Assembly (NCBI GenBank): GCA_964230605.1
Contig: CAXRIN010000030.1
Location: 1-49,105 of the forward strand
Source: GCA-002722245 sp964230605
GTDB taxonomy: Bacteria > Bacteroidota > Bacteroidia > Flavobacteriales_C > GCA-002722245
DNA length: 49,105 nucleotides
Direction: 5' to 3'
A model generated the notes under the pieces. That model made no database searches and was not told where the DNA came from. It worked only from the letters and a program-made list of their open reading frames with translations. The position numbers and the translations under genes are program-made. Below, piece by piece: positions 33,642 to 42,775 of the stretch (the stretch's first letter is position 1; every line of letters begins with the position of its first letter).

Positions 33642-35420
33642 ATGGCAATTTCAGACAAAATCACACAAAAGGTAGCAGAGTTAGTGAATCAGATGTATGG
33701 GGGGAGTATAGCTGGAGGAGATGTTCAGGTTCAAAAAACGCTAGCTGAGTTTGAAGGAGATGTTACTGTGGTGGTTTTTCCATTTTTAAAATTATCTAAA
33801 AAAAATCCTGTTACTACAGGGGAAGAGCTAGGGGAGGCTTTAAAAAATCAACTTGATGAAGTTGTTGATTACAACGTAATTAAAGGTTTCCTGAATCTAG
33901 TTCTTAATAATGATAACTGGGGATCTATCTTAAATGGTATTGCTAGTAACCCAGATTTTGGGAAAGTTAAAGTTGAAAATCCTAAAACTTTGATGGTGGA
34001 GTATTCTTCGCCAAATACAAACAAACCTCTTCATTTAGGTCATATAAGAAATAACTTTTTAGGATATTCTGTTGCTGAAATTTTAAAAGCGAATGGAAAC
34101 CAAGTTTTAAAAACTCAAATCATTAATGACAGAGGAATTCACATATGTAAAAGTATGTTGAGTTGGCAAAAATGGGGTAATGGTGGTACTCCAGAATCTG
34201 AGGGGTTAAAAGGAGATCATTTAGTTGGGAAATATTATAAAGAGTTTGATAAACACTACAAAATTGAAATGGCTGAATTAATGGATAAAGGAATGTCCAA
34301 AGATGAAGCTATGCAGGAAGCTCCACTTTTTAAAGAAGCTCAAGAAATGTTGAGAAAGTGGGAAGAAGGAGATGCTGAGGTTACTGCTTTGTGGGAAAAA
34401 ATGAATCAATGGGTTTATGATGGTTTCGAATCGACTTATAAAGCTATGGGGGTTGATTTCGATAAATTATATTTTGAGTCAGACACTTATTTATTAGGAA
34501 AAAAAGTTGTTGAGGAAGGTTTAGAAAAAGATGTTTTTTACAAAAGAGAAGATGGTTCTGTTTGGTGCGATTTAACCGATGAAGGTTTAGACGAAAAACT
34601 TGTTTTAAGAAAGGATGGAACTGCTGTTTATATGACTCAGGACATTGGTACGGCAATCGAAAGAGATAAAGATTTTAATATTGACGGAATGATATACACT
34701 GTTGGTAATGAGCAAGAGTATCATTTCAAAGTTTTGTTTTTAATTCTGAAAAAGTTAGGATATAAGTTTGTTGATGGATTATATCATCTTTCTTATGGAA
34801 TGGTTGAATTACCATCGGGTAGAATGAAAACCAGAGAGGGGACTGTAGTAGATGCTGATGATTTGATGCAGGAAATGATAGATACTGCTGCAAAAGCAAC
34901 TGCAGAAAAAGGGAAGTTAGAAGGGTATTCAAAAGAAGAAATTAATGATATTAATAGAATGATTGGGATGGCAGCTTTAAAGTATTTCTTACTTAAGGTT
35001 GACCCAAGAAAAGGATTGGTGTTTAATCCTGAAGACTCTATTGATTTTAATGGGAATACGGGGCCTTTTATACTTTTTAATTGCGTTCGAACTAAATCAT
35101 TAATACGTAAATATGGTTCTAGTGATTTTGAAGGTGTCGTTTCATCAAACTTATCTGAAAAGGAAAAAAGCCTAATTGGTAAAATAAATGATTACGAAAA
35201 GACAATTGCGCTCGCTGCTGAAAATTACAGCCCAGCAATTATTGCTAATTATTGTTATGATTTAGCCAAAGAATATTCTCAGTTCTATGCATCCCATAAT
35301 ATATTAAACGAGGATAATGATGAGCTAAAGAAGTTTAGATTAAATCTTACGGCTCAAGTTGGTAGGGTATTGGAGATAGCTCTAGGGGTAATAGGAATTG
35401 ATGTTCCGGAAAGAATGTAA
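33642..35420 (+). CDS. argS: Arginyl-tRNA synthetase
   Basis: A 592-residue class I synthetase. N-terminal Add1-like domain to ~residue 110, catalytic domain with the HIGH box in SSPNTNKPLHLGHIRNN (~residues 125-141), a KMSK-like loop reduced to GRMKTREGT as is usual for many ArgRS, and a C-terminal DALR anticodon-binding domain with the typical ending LTAQVGRVLEIALGVIGIDVPERM. It charges tRNA-Arg in the cytoplasm. Full length for the bacterial family. Single-gene transcript; no terminator is evident before the next gene. Confidence 0.96.
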   Translation: MAISDKITQKVAELVNQMYGGSIAGGDVQVQKTLAEFEGDVTVVVFPFLKLSKKNPVTTGEELGEALKNQLDEVVDYNVIKGFLNLVLNNDNWGSILNGIASNPDFGKVKVENPKTLMVEYSSPNTNKPLHLGHIRNNFLGYSVAEILKANGNQVLKTQIINDRGIHICKSMLSWQKWGNGGTPESEGLKGDHLVGKYYKEFDKHYKIEMAELMDKGMSKDEAMQEAPLFKEAQEMLRKWEEGDAEVTALWEKMNQWVYDGFESTYKAMGVDFDKLYFESDTYLLGKKVVEEGLEKDVFYKREDGSVWCDLTDEGLDEKLVLRKDGTAVYMTQDIGTAIERDKDFNIDGMIYTVGNEQEYHFKVLFLILKKLGYKFVDGLYHLSYGMVELPSGRMKTREGTVVDADDLMQEMIDTAAKATAEKGKLEGYSKEEINDINRMIGMAALKYFLLKVDPRKGLVFNPEDSIDFNGNTGPFILFNCVRTKSLIRKYGSSDFEGVVSSNLSEKEKSLIGKINDYEKTIALAAENYSPAIIANYCYDLAKEYSQFYASHNILNEDNDELKKFRLNLTAQVGRVLEIALGVIGIDVPERM

Positions 35421-35543
35421 AAAATAGTAATTCATTCTTGTTTTCCTGGTTTGTGATTTCTTATTTTAAATTGCATTTTTCACCGTTTAAATTTGTTTTT
35501 TCGTCGATTAAGTGTCTTTTTTAGGGTTAATAATTGCATTTCA

Positions 35544-35575
35544 TTTGTTTTGTAAGTTCTAATATCTGACCTTTG
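35544..35575 (+). promoter_or_regulatory. Promoter of the large adhesin frame (TTTG-N20-GACCTTTG)
   Basis: TTTG at 35544-35547 is followed after 20 bases by GACCTTTG at 35568-35575, one base away from the consensus TAnnTTTG. The same box and spacing occur before hisH. It leaves a leader of about 100 nt to the ATG at 35681, with a small perfect hairpin (AGTCTA-TTA-TAGACT, 35652-35666) 14 bp before the ATG. Confidence 0.45.
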
Positions 35576-35680
35576 CATCATATTTCCTTTTTTATTGGTT
35601 TAAAACATTGGGAATTAAACTTTTAAAAGGTTGTCATCAATAGGGGGTGACAGTCTATTATAGACTTGACAATTTGGGTT

Positions 35681-38600
35681 ATGCAGAAAATTAGCAATTC
35701 AACTCTGGGGGGAGTTGTAAAATTATCGTTGTTGGCTTTGATATTATCTTTCAAAGCTAATTCTCAAACAGAAATGTGGTTTTTTGGAACGGGGCAATAG
35801 GGGATGGATTTCTCTGGAGGTTCTCCTGTGACTAATAATGGAGTTTCAGGAACAACTTTTAATGAATCAGTTACGGTAGTTTCGGATGGATCGGGCAATG
35901 TTCTTTTTTACTCTGATGGAACAAAAGTTTGGGATGCTTCTTACACATTAATGCCAAGTGGTACTTTTACAGGGGCAGGAGGGACATCATCTGCTCAAGG
36001 AGCTCTAGCTATTTCAAAACCTGGGAGTAATGATGTTTATTACATTTTCACATCAGATGATATTGATAACGCGACTGATCATGGAATTAGATATCATGAA
36101 GTAGATATGACCGCTGCCGGTAATGGAACTGTTGGTTCTCCTTTAGGAGATGTGATTAGTTCAGATAATGTTCAGGAAGCTACTTCGTCAGAGATGTTAG
36201 CTGCAACTGGATGTGGAGATACAACATGGGTAGTTGGTTATAGTAAAACTGGTACAACCTTTTATGCAATTCCTGTAACAAGTGCCGGGCCTCAAGCAAC
36301 GATAAAGTCTTCACTAGGTGTAAATTTCACTACAGATGCAATGCGAAGAGGTACTATGGATTTTAGTAGTGATGGAACTAAATTGGTTATGACACATGCC
36401 AATGGTGCAAAGCTTTATGATTTTAATTTAAGTACAGGTGCTGTAAGTAATGAAGTGGCAATTGGTGGTTTGGGTCTTGGTGCTTATGGTTCTGAATTTT
36501 CGCCTAACGATGCAATAATATATTTTACAGCCGTAGCCGGTTTTCAAGGTTTATATCATTATAATGTTTCTTCAACAGTGACTACTCAAGTAGGGAATTC
36601 TGAATACTATGGAGAAATTGTGACCGGAGATGATGGGGTGCTATATGCTGGTAAATGGGTGGGTGCAGGAGAGACAACTCTTACAACTATTTCTAATCCA
36701 AATTCTACAACGGCTACAGCTGTTGGTATTGGTTTATCAAATAATGGCTTTGCGACTGGTGGGACAGTCGCATTAGGGCTGCCTCAAAATTATGCTTGTG
36801 CATCTGTCTCTTGTCCTGATACATCTATTTCTCAACCTAGTAATGTTTGTGTAGGTCAAACTGAAGATTTGTCTTTGCATGAATTGGGAGATGCAGGATC
36901 ATGGTCTATAACGTCAACACCTGCTGGGGGTAATCCGGCAATAATGACTGGAGATATTTTTGATGCTTCCGCATCTAATACTGACCCTGGTTCTTACACT
37001 GTAACTTTTACATTTGATGCACCTGTTGGAGGTTGTTCTTCAACTTCTTCAAGAACTATCACTGTGGATTCTTTACCAGTTGTAGATTTAGGAAATGATA
37101 CTGCAATTTGTGCCGATGCCAATATCATATTCGATGCAGGAACAGGTTATACTTACGCTTGGACACCGGGATTAGAAATCACTCAAACTATCAATGTGAA
37201 TTCAGCGAACACTTACGGAGTTACAATTACTGATGGAAATGGCTGTACAGGTTCTGATAATATCACATTAACAATCGATACTTTACCAGTTGTTGATTTA
37301 GGCAATGATACCGCAATTTGTGCAGATGCAAAAATTACATTCGATGCAGGAGCAGGTTATACTTATGCTTGGACACCTGGATTGGAGATAACTCAAACAA
37401 TTAATAAAAATACTGCTTCTACTTACGGTGTTACCATTACTGATGGAAATGGCTGAACAGGTTCTGATAATATCACATTAACAATAGATACACTACCAGT
37501 TGTAGATTTAGGGAATGATACTTCAATTTGTGCCGATGCCAATATCACATTCGATGCAGGAGCAGGTTATACTTACGCTTGGACACCGGGGTTAGAAATC
37601 ACTCAAACTATCAGTGTGAATTCAGCGAACACTTACGGAGTTACCATTACTGATGGTAACGGATGTACTGGAACAGATAATATTACTTTGATCATCGACA
37701 CTTTACCAGTTGTAGATTTAGGTAATGATACTTCAATTTGTGCAGATGCAAACATTACATTCGATGCTGGGGCAGGATATTCTTACGCTTGGACACCGGG
37801 GTTGGAGATTACTCAAACCATTTCAGGAATTAATACAGCAGATGTTTACGCTGTAACGATAACTGATGGTAATGGGTGTAAAGGAGTTGATAGTGTTACT
37901 TTGATTGTTGATACTGTGCCATATTTGAATCTTGGTCCTGATAGCTCTATTTGTCAAGGAGATTCAATGGTTCTGTTTGCAGGAAAACCTTACGTTTATA
38001 ACTGGGCTCCAAATGGTGAGGTGATTGATTCTATTATTGTGAAGATAGCTGGGCTTTATTCTGTAGAAATCACTGATGATGAAGGCTGTATTGGGAGAGA
38101 TACTGTTGAAGTAACAGTAGATACAATCCCCTACCTATTCTTAGGTAATGATACATCAATTTGTGCTGATAAGGATATTACTTTAAATGCGGGTGTTGGA
38201 TATACATACCAATGGTTTCCTAATAATGAGGTTACTTCTCAAATTACAGTGAATTCTCTTGGTGGTTATGGCGTATTAATTACCGATGGAAATAATTGTC
38301 AAAATTATGATCAGATTGTGATAACGATTGATACTTTACCTGTTATTGATCTAGGAAATGACACTAGCATTTGTATTGATTCTACACTTTTAATAGATAG
38401 CCAAAAAGGTGTTGCATGGCTTTGGAATACACTTGAAACAACACAAGCAATTAATGTTAGTTCTGCTGATACTTTTAACGTTGTTGTTACTGATGTAAAT
38501 GGATGTGTTGGTTATGATACTTTGATTTTACAAATAGATACTTTACCGGTTGTTTTCTTAGGGAATGATACTTCGATTTGTGCGGATTCTACTTTGCTAT

Positions 38601-40357
38601 TAGATGCTCAAAATATAGGGGCGTCATACGAGTGGAATATTGGGGCCGCAAATAGAACAATCTCTGTTTCCAGCTCAGGATCATTCGATGTAATAGTAAC
38701 CACAACTAAAGGTTGTGTTGGTTATGATACCGTTTCATTGAAGATTAATGAATTGCCAGTGCCTGATTTAGGGAGTGATTCAAGTCTGTGTGCTGGGGAT
38801 TCAATGGAGCTTTTTACAGGTTTATCTGATGTGTCATTGGTATGGTCACCAACCGGAGAGCTTGATGATACGATTGTTGTGAGTACAGCAAATGTTTATT
38901 CTGTAATCGTTACGGATACTAATAATTGTGTTGGTTATGATACCGTTGAAGTTACAGTTGATAATTTACCAATAGTTGATTTAGGTATCGATTCAAGTCT
39001 TTGTGCTGGAGATGAAATGATGATTGATGCAGGTAACAATGGTTCAATTTTTATCTGGAACAATGGTGCAAGTTCTCAAACAATAACTGTTGATTCTGCA
39101 TTTAATTATATCGTTACAGTTACTAATCCAGCTAATTGTTCAGCGTCGGATTCAATTTTGGTGACGGTTGATACGGTTCCTGTGGTAAATCTAGGTATGG
39201 ATACTGCGATTTGTGATTTGGATAGTATTGTTTTTGATGCAGCTAATATTGGTGCAGATTATCTTTGGTCTAATGCCTCTATTGATCAAGCTATTAATGT
39301 TAAAACAGCTGGTAGATATATTGTAAGAGTGACAAATTCATTTGATTGTTACGCTTCCGATACTATTTATCTAACTATTAATCAATTGCCTAAAGTTGAT
39401 CTTGGGACCCATAGAGATGTTTGTGAGTATTTATACATTAATCTTGGTGTTGAAGAAGAAGGTGCTATATCATACTTGTGGAATACATCTGCTATTGAGG
39501 ATAGTATTTCAATTAATTCACCAGGGGTATATTACATTGATGTAGTTGATACAAATAATTGTTTCAAATCTGATACAGTAGTTGTTAACCCTGGGCCTGA
39601 TTTAGATGTTCAATTAATAGCAGATTCTGTAATTTGTGATGGTGATGAAACGACTATTAGTTCGGTTGTTGAAAATGAAACAGGAGGATTGTCTTATTCT
39701 TGGAATACTACTCAAACAGAATCTAAAATAACTGTCAGTACTACAGGGGAGTATTCAGTTCTCGTAATCGATTCAAAAGGATGTTGGGGAGATGATACAA
39801 CTTATGTTAGAGTTCAGTCGCTTCCAACTATCGAGTTAGTACCAGATACCTTAAGTATGTGTAGCATGCCTGAAGCAGATGAACAAGTAATTATTACTGC
39901 TGTAAATAATGGAACTTCTGTTGAGTGGACTGACGGTTCAGTGGCTAATGAATTCATTACTAATGAATCAGGGTGGTTTGATGCAACGGTTTATGACGAC
40001 TATGGATGTTCAGCTTATGATTCTGTCACAATAGCGGAATATTGTAGACCAATAAAAGTGACCTTGCCAAATATCTTCTCTCCTAATGGTGATGGTGTAA
40101 ATGATGGTTTTATTCCATTTGAAATTGTTTGGGAAGATTTGGAATATATGATGGCGAATATTGAATACATAGAATTCAAAGTGTACAATAGATGGGGAGA
40201 GTTAGTTCATGTTTCAACAGGAGTTATTCCAAGATGGGATGGTTTTGATGGAAAAGGAGCTGAGTCGTCTTCGGGAACATATTTCTGGACGCTTTAATAC
40301 CGTGATATTGATGGGGGAAGCTTCTATGATAATGGATATGTCAAATTAGTAAGGTAA
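35681..40357 (+). pseudogene. Large T9SS type B surface adhesin interrupted by three in-frame stops
   Basis: One continuous reading frame of 1558 codons. It starts at ATG 35681 with a signal peptide (MQKISNSTLGGVVKLSLLAL...), then a propeller-like WD40-type region (codons ~30-390; DGSGNVLFYSDG, SDGTKLVMTH), an Ig-like bridge, and about 14 repeats of ~70-85 residues with the start LGNDTxIC. It ends in a CHU_C/type B domain (LPNIFSPNGDGVNDGF, VYNRWGELV, RWDGFDGKG, final GYVKLVR). The frame is cut by TAG at 35798, TGA at 37454 and TAA at 40295; the last removes only the final 20 residues of the sorting domain. No frameshift is found. The internal TGA replaces a Cys codon (TGT) present in sister repeats. 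It was a surface adhesin exported by T9SS; either a recent pseudogene or base errors in the assembly. Confidence 0.82.
37076..37918 (+). repeat. 210-bp near-identical tandem repeats in the adhesin frame
   Basis: Four copies start at 37076, 37286, 37496 and 37706, with a spacing of exactly 210 bp (70 codons); they are almost identical at the DNA level. The following copies diverge quickly (next spacing about 213 bp). Such identical copies suggest recent duplication or gene conversion and are a site where assembly errors or copy-number change are likely. The stop at 37454 lies at the end of copy 2. Confidence 0.9.
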
Positions 40358-40387
40358 ATTCGTTCTTTCTGTATATAAGTCAAGTCG

Positions 40388-40420
40388 AAAACCACTTTCA
40401 TTTTGGAAGTGGTTTTCTTT
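40388..40420 (+). terminator. Intrinsic terminator after the adhesin frame
   Basis: AAAACCACTT (40388-40397) pairs with AAGTGGTTTT (40407-40416) across a nine-base loop, followed by C and a T run. It overlaps the -33 part of the hisH promoter. Confidence 0.8.
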
Positions 40421-40433
40421 TTAACGACCTTTG
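40402..40433 (+). promoter_or_regulatory. hisH promoter (TTTG-N20-GACCTTTG)
   Basis: TTTG at 40402-40405 and GACCTTTG at 40426-40433 with a 20-base spacer, 17 bp before the hisH ATG. It overlaps the upstream terminator hairpin. The -7 box differs from the consensus in its first base only. Confidence 0.5.
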
Positions 40434-40450
40434 CACTTCAATTTTTGTAA

Positions 40451-41032
40451 ATGAAAATAGCTCTTATAGATTATGGTGCAGGAAATGTTCAATCTGTTAA
40501 ATATGCAGTGAACAGATTAGGGTTTGACCCAATTCTGACAAAAGACCATGATTTTATTAAATCCGCCGACAAAGTTATATTTCCAGGTGTTGGAGCAGCA
40601 AAGGCCGCGATGGATCAATTAAGAGCGTCTGGTTTAGATCAATTAATTCCAACTTTAACGCAGCCAGTTTTAGGTATTTGTGTAGGGATGCAATTAATGG
40701 CGAAACATTCTGAGGAAGGAGATGTAGAGTGCTTAGGTATTATAGATGCTGAAGTGAAGAAGTTTGATGAAGGATTGAAAATCCCTCACATGGGATGGAA
40801 TAATATTTCCAATTTCAAATCAGAAATATTCAAAGGATTACCAGAGGAACATCAAGTTTATTTTGTTCATAGCTATTATGTGCCAGTTGGTGATTATACT
40901 GTTGCTACAACAGATTATGGAATAGATTTTAGTGCTGCTATTCAAAAAGATAATTTTTATGCTGTTCAATTTCATACCGAAAAAAGTGGTGATGTTGGAG
41001 AGCAAATTTTAAAACAGTTTTTGGAATTATGA
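40451..41032 (+). CDS. hisH: Imidazole glycerol phosphate synthase glutaminase subunit
   Basis: A 193-residue class I glutamine amidotransferase with the nucleophile Cys in LGICVGMQLMA (~residue 77) and the His-Glu pair in VQFHTEKSG (~residues 174-178). It makes ammonia from glutamine and hands it to HisF, in the fifth step of histidine synthesis. The length is normal. It overlaps hisA by 4 bp (ATGA), so hisH, hisA and hisF are co-translated. Confidence 0.96.
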   Translation: MKIALIDYGAGNVQSVKYAVNRLGFDPILTKDHDFIKSADKVIFPGVGAAKAAMDQLRASGLDQLIPTLTQPVLGICVGMQLMAKHSEEGDVECLGIIDAEVKKFDEGLKIPHMGWNNISNFKSEIFKGLPEEHQVYFVHSYYVPVGDYTVATTDYGIDFSAAIQKDNFYAVQFHTEKSGDVGEQILKQFLEL

Positions 41033-41748
41033 TTATTGTTCCAGCGATAGATTTAATTGACGGTAAAGCCGTTAGATTAACAAAAGGAGATTACAATCAA
41101 AAGAAGGTTTACAACGAAAATCCTGTTGAAGTAGCTAAAGAATTTGAAGCTGCAGGATTTACGCATTTACATTTAGTTGATTTAGATGGTGCAAAAAGTG
41201 GCCATATTGTGAATCACCAAGTTTTAAGAGATGTGGTAAGTAATACTTCATTAAAAGTGGATTTTGGTGGAGGTGTAAAAACAAACGAAGATATTGCTTT
41301 AGCGTTTGAATGTGGCGCTGCTCAAGTAACAGGGGGAAGTATAGCTGTAAAAAACAGAGAAGTTTTCGAAGGTTGGTTGAAAGAGTATGGAGATAAAATT
41401 ATTCTTGGAGCGGATGTGAAGGATAAAATGATCGCTGTTAATGGGTGGTTAGAAACTTCGGATTTAGAGTTGTTTTCATTCTTGGAAGATTACCATTCAA
41501 AAGGAGCAGAATACGTGATTTGTACTGATATTGCTAAAGATGGATTGCTAGCTGGAAGTTCAAATGAATTGTATGCTGAAATCATGAAGGCTTTTCCCAA
41601 TATTAAATTAATCGCCTCAGGAGGTGTTACCTCTGAAGAAGATTTAAAAGTATTGGAGGAAATCGGCGTTTATGGTGCAATTGTAGGGAAAGCAATTTAT
41701 GAAGGGAAATTGTCTTTAAAGACTTTAATTAAGTACCACAAAGTTTAA
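41029..41748 (+). CDS. hisA: ProFAR isomerase (HisA)
   Basis: A 239-residue TIM barrel. The catalytic aspartate of the first half is in VPAIDLIDGKAVRL (D8), the second in ICTDIAKDGLLAG, and there are two phosphate-binding loops, VDFGGGVKT and IASGGVTS. It opens the N1-(5-phosphoribosyl) ring to give the ketose form used by HisHF. Follows hisH with overlap; hisF starts 3 bp later. Confidence 0.96.
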   Translation: MIIVPAIDLIDGKAVRLTKGDYNQKKVYNENPVEVAKEFEAAGFTHLHLVDLDGAKSGHIVNHQVLRDVVSNTSLKVDFGGGVKTNEDIALAFECGAAQVTGGSIAVKNREVFEGWLKEYGDKIILGADVKDKMIAVNGWLETSDLELFSFLEDYHSKGAEYVICTDIAKDGLLAGSSNELYAEIMKAFPNIKLIASGGVTSEEDLKVLEEIGVYGAIVGKAIYEGKLSLKTLIKYHKV

Positions 41749-41751
41749 GCG

Positions 41752-42507
41752 ATGTTATCAAAAAGAATTATTCCATGTTTAGATATTAAAGATGGGAGAA
41801 CTGTAAAAGGTGTAAATTTTGTTGGTTTAAGAGACGCAGGTGATCCAGTTGATTTAGCTGAGATTTACTCCAAGGAAGGCGCTGATGAATTAGTGTTTTT
41901 GGATATTACTGCTACTCACGAAAAAAGAAAAACATTAATCGAACTGGTAACAAGAGTTGCTGAAAGAATTAATATCCCATTTACTGTTGGAGGAGGTATT
42001 TCGGAAATTTCTGATGCCTATGCTCTTCTAAAAGCTGGTGCTGATAAAATCAGTGTGAATTCTGCTGCTGTTAAAAGACCAGAATTAATCAATGAATTGT
42101 ATCATGATTTTGGTGCCCAATTCGTTGTTGTTGCTATAGATGCGAAATGTACTGATGACGGATGGAAAGTTCACCTAAGAGGTGGGAGAGATAGAACGGA
42201 AATTGATTTATTTGATTGGGCAAAAGAAGTTGAGCAAAGAGGAGCGGGAGAGATTCTATTTACTTCAATGGATCATGATGGAACCAAAGCTGGATTCCCA
42301 GATGATGAGTTAGCTAAGTTGTCTGATAGTTTAAGTATTCCAATCATAGCCTCTGGTGGAGCAGGGAATATGGAACATTTCAAGGATACATTTACAAATG
42401 GTAAATCTGATGCTGCTTTAGCCGCTAGTATTTTTCACTTCAAAGAAATTGCAATCCCTGAATTAAAAGCTTATTTAAAAGGAGAGGGGATTCCTATTAG
42501 GTTATAG
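41752..42507 (+). CDS. hisF: Imidazole glycerol phosphate synthase cyclase subunit
   Basis: A 251-residue TIM barrel closely related to HisA, with RIIPCLDIKDGRTVKGVNF (Asp11), the second catalytic Asp in ILFTSMDHDGTKAG, and phosphate loops VGGGIS and IASGGAGN. It closes the imidazole ring and releases AICAR. A hisIE gene, which often follows hisF, is absent: the next element is a long inverted repeat and a convergent gene. Confidence 0.96.
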   Translation: MLSKRIIPCLDIKDGRTVKGVNFVGLRDAGDPVDLAEIYSKEGADELVFLDITATHEKRKTLIELVTRVAERINIPFTVGGGISEISDAYALLKAGADKISVNSAAVKRPELINELYHDFGAQFVVVAIDAKCTDDGWKVHLRGGRDRTEIDLFDWAKEVEQRGAGEILFTSMDHDGTKAGFPDDELAKLSDSLSIPIIASGGAGNMEHFKDTFTNGKSDAALAASIFHFKEIAIPELKAYLKGEGIPIRL

Positions 42508-42509
42508 AA

Positions 42510-42577
42510 GAGATTGCTTCGTTCCTCGCAATGACGTTTTTTTAAGTACTCGTCATTGCGAGGAACGAAGCAATCTC
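42510..42577. repeat. 27-bp perfect inverted repeat between hisF and the HWPG gene
   Basis: Left arm 42510-42536 and right arm 42551-42577 are perfect reverse complements, with a 14-base loop that begins with seven T. Its GC content (about 52%) is well above the surrounding DNA. The arm contains the motif GCTTCGTTCCTCGCAATGAC, which I recognise as a frequent dispersed palindrome in bacterial genomes. It sits 2 bp after the hisF stop and 5 bp before the next (convergent) stop, so it can act as a bidirectional transcription end or a REP-like dispersed element. Confidence 0.9.
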
Positions 42578-42582
42578 AATCT

Positions 42583-42774
42583 TTAATCATCTAAAATATC
42601 TTCAGAATTTTTTCTAGACTTTGATACTATCCGTAAAACAATAGCGGATAAGAAAGTTAAAATACCTAAAAGAATAATTAAGCTCATTCCTGGCCAGTGT
42701 TGAATTCTGAAGAGAAATCCTGTAATAAGGAGGATTATGGAAGAAATTAAAAGGAAAAAGTAAGGTAATCTCAT
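42583..42774 (-). CDS. Small two-TM membrane protein with an HWPG motif
   Basis: A 63-residue protein with two hydrophobic segments (YFFLLISSIILLITGFLF and LIILLGILTFLSAIVLRIV) joined by FRIQHWPGM, and a polar C-terminal tail KSRKNSEDILDD. The HWPG turn is found in GldL-type and other small Bacteroidota inner-membrane proteins, but this protein lacks the rest of GldL. It starts 1 bp after the trpS stop, so it is probably expressed with trpS. No function is known. Confidence 0.65.
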   Translation of the reverse strand: MRLPYFFLLISSIILLITGFLFRIQHWPGMSLIILLGILTFLSAIVLRIVSKSRKNSEDILDD

Positions 42775-42775
42775 C

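Noticed and set aside
37076..37918. Possible CRISPR array
   Set aside because: Repeats are 210 bp, translated, and without short unique spacers; they encode Ig-like adhesin units.
35681..40357. Stop-codon reassignment or selenocysteine/pyrrolysine insertion
   Set aside because: The three stops are of three types, and each is used as a normal stop in other genes here; no insertion element is seen.
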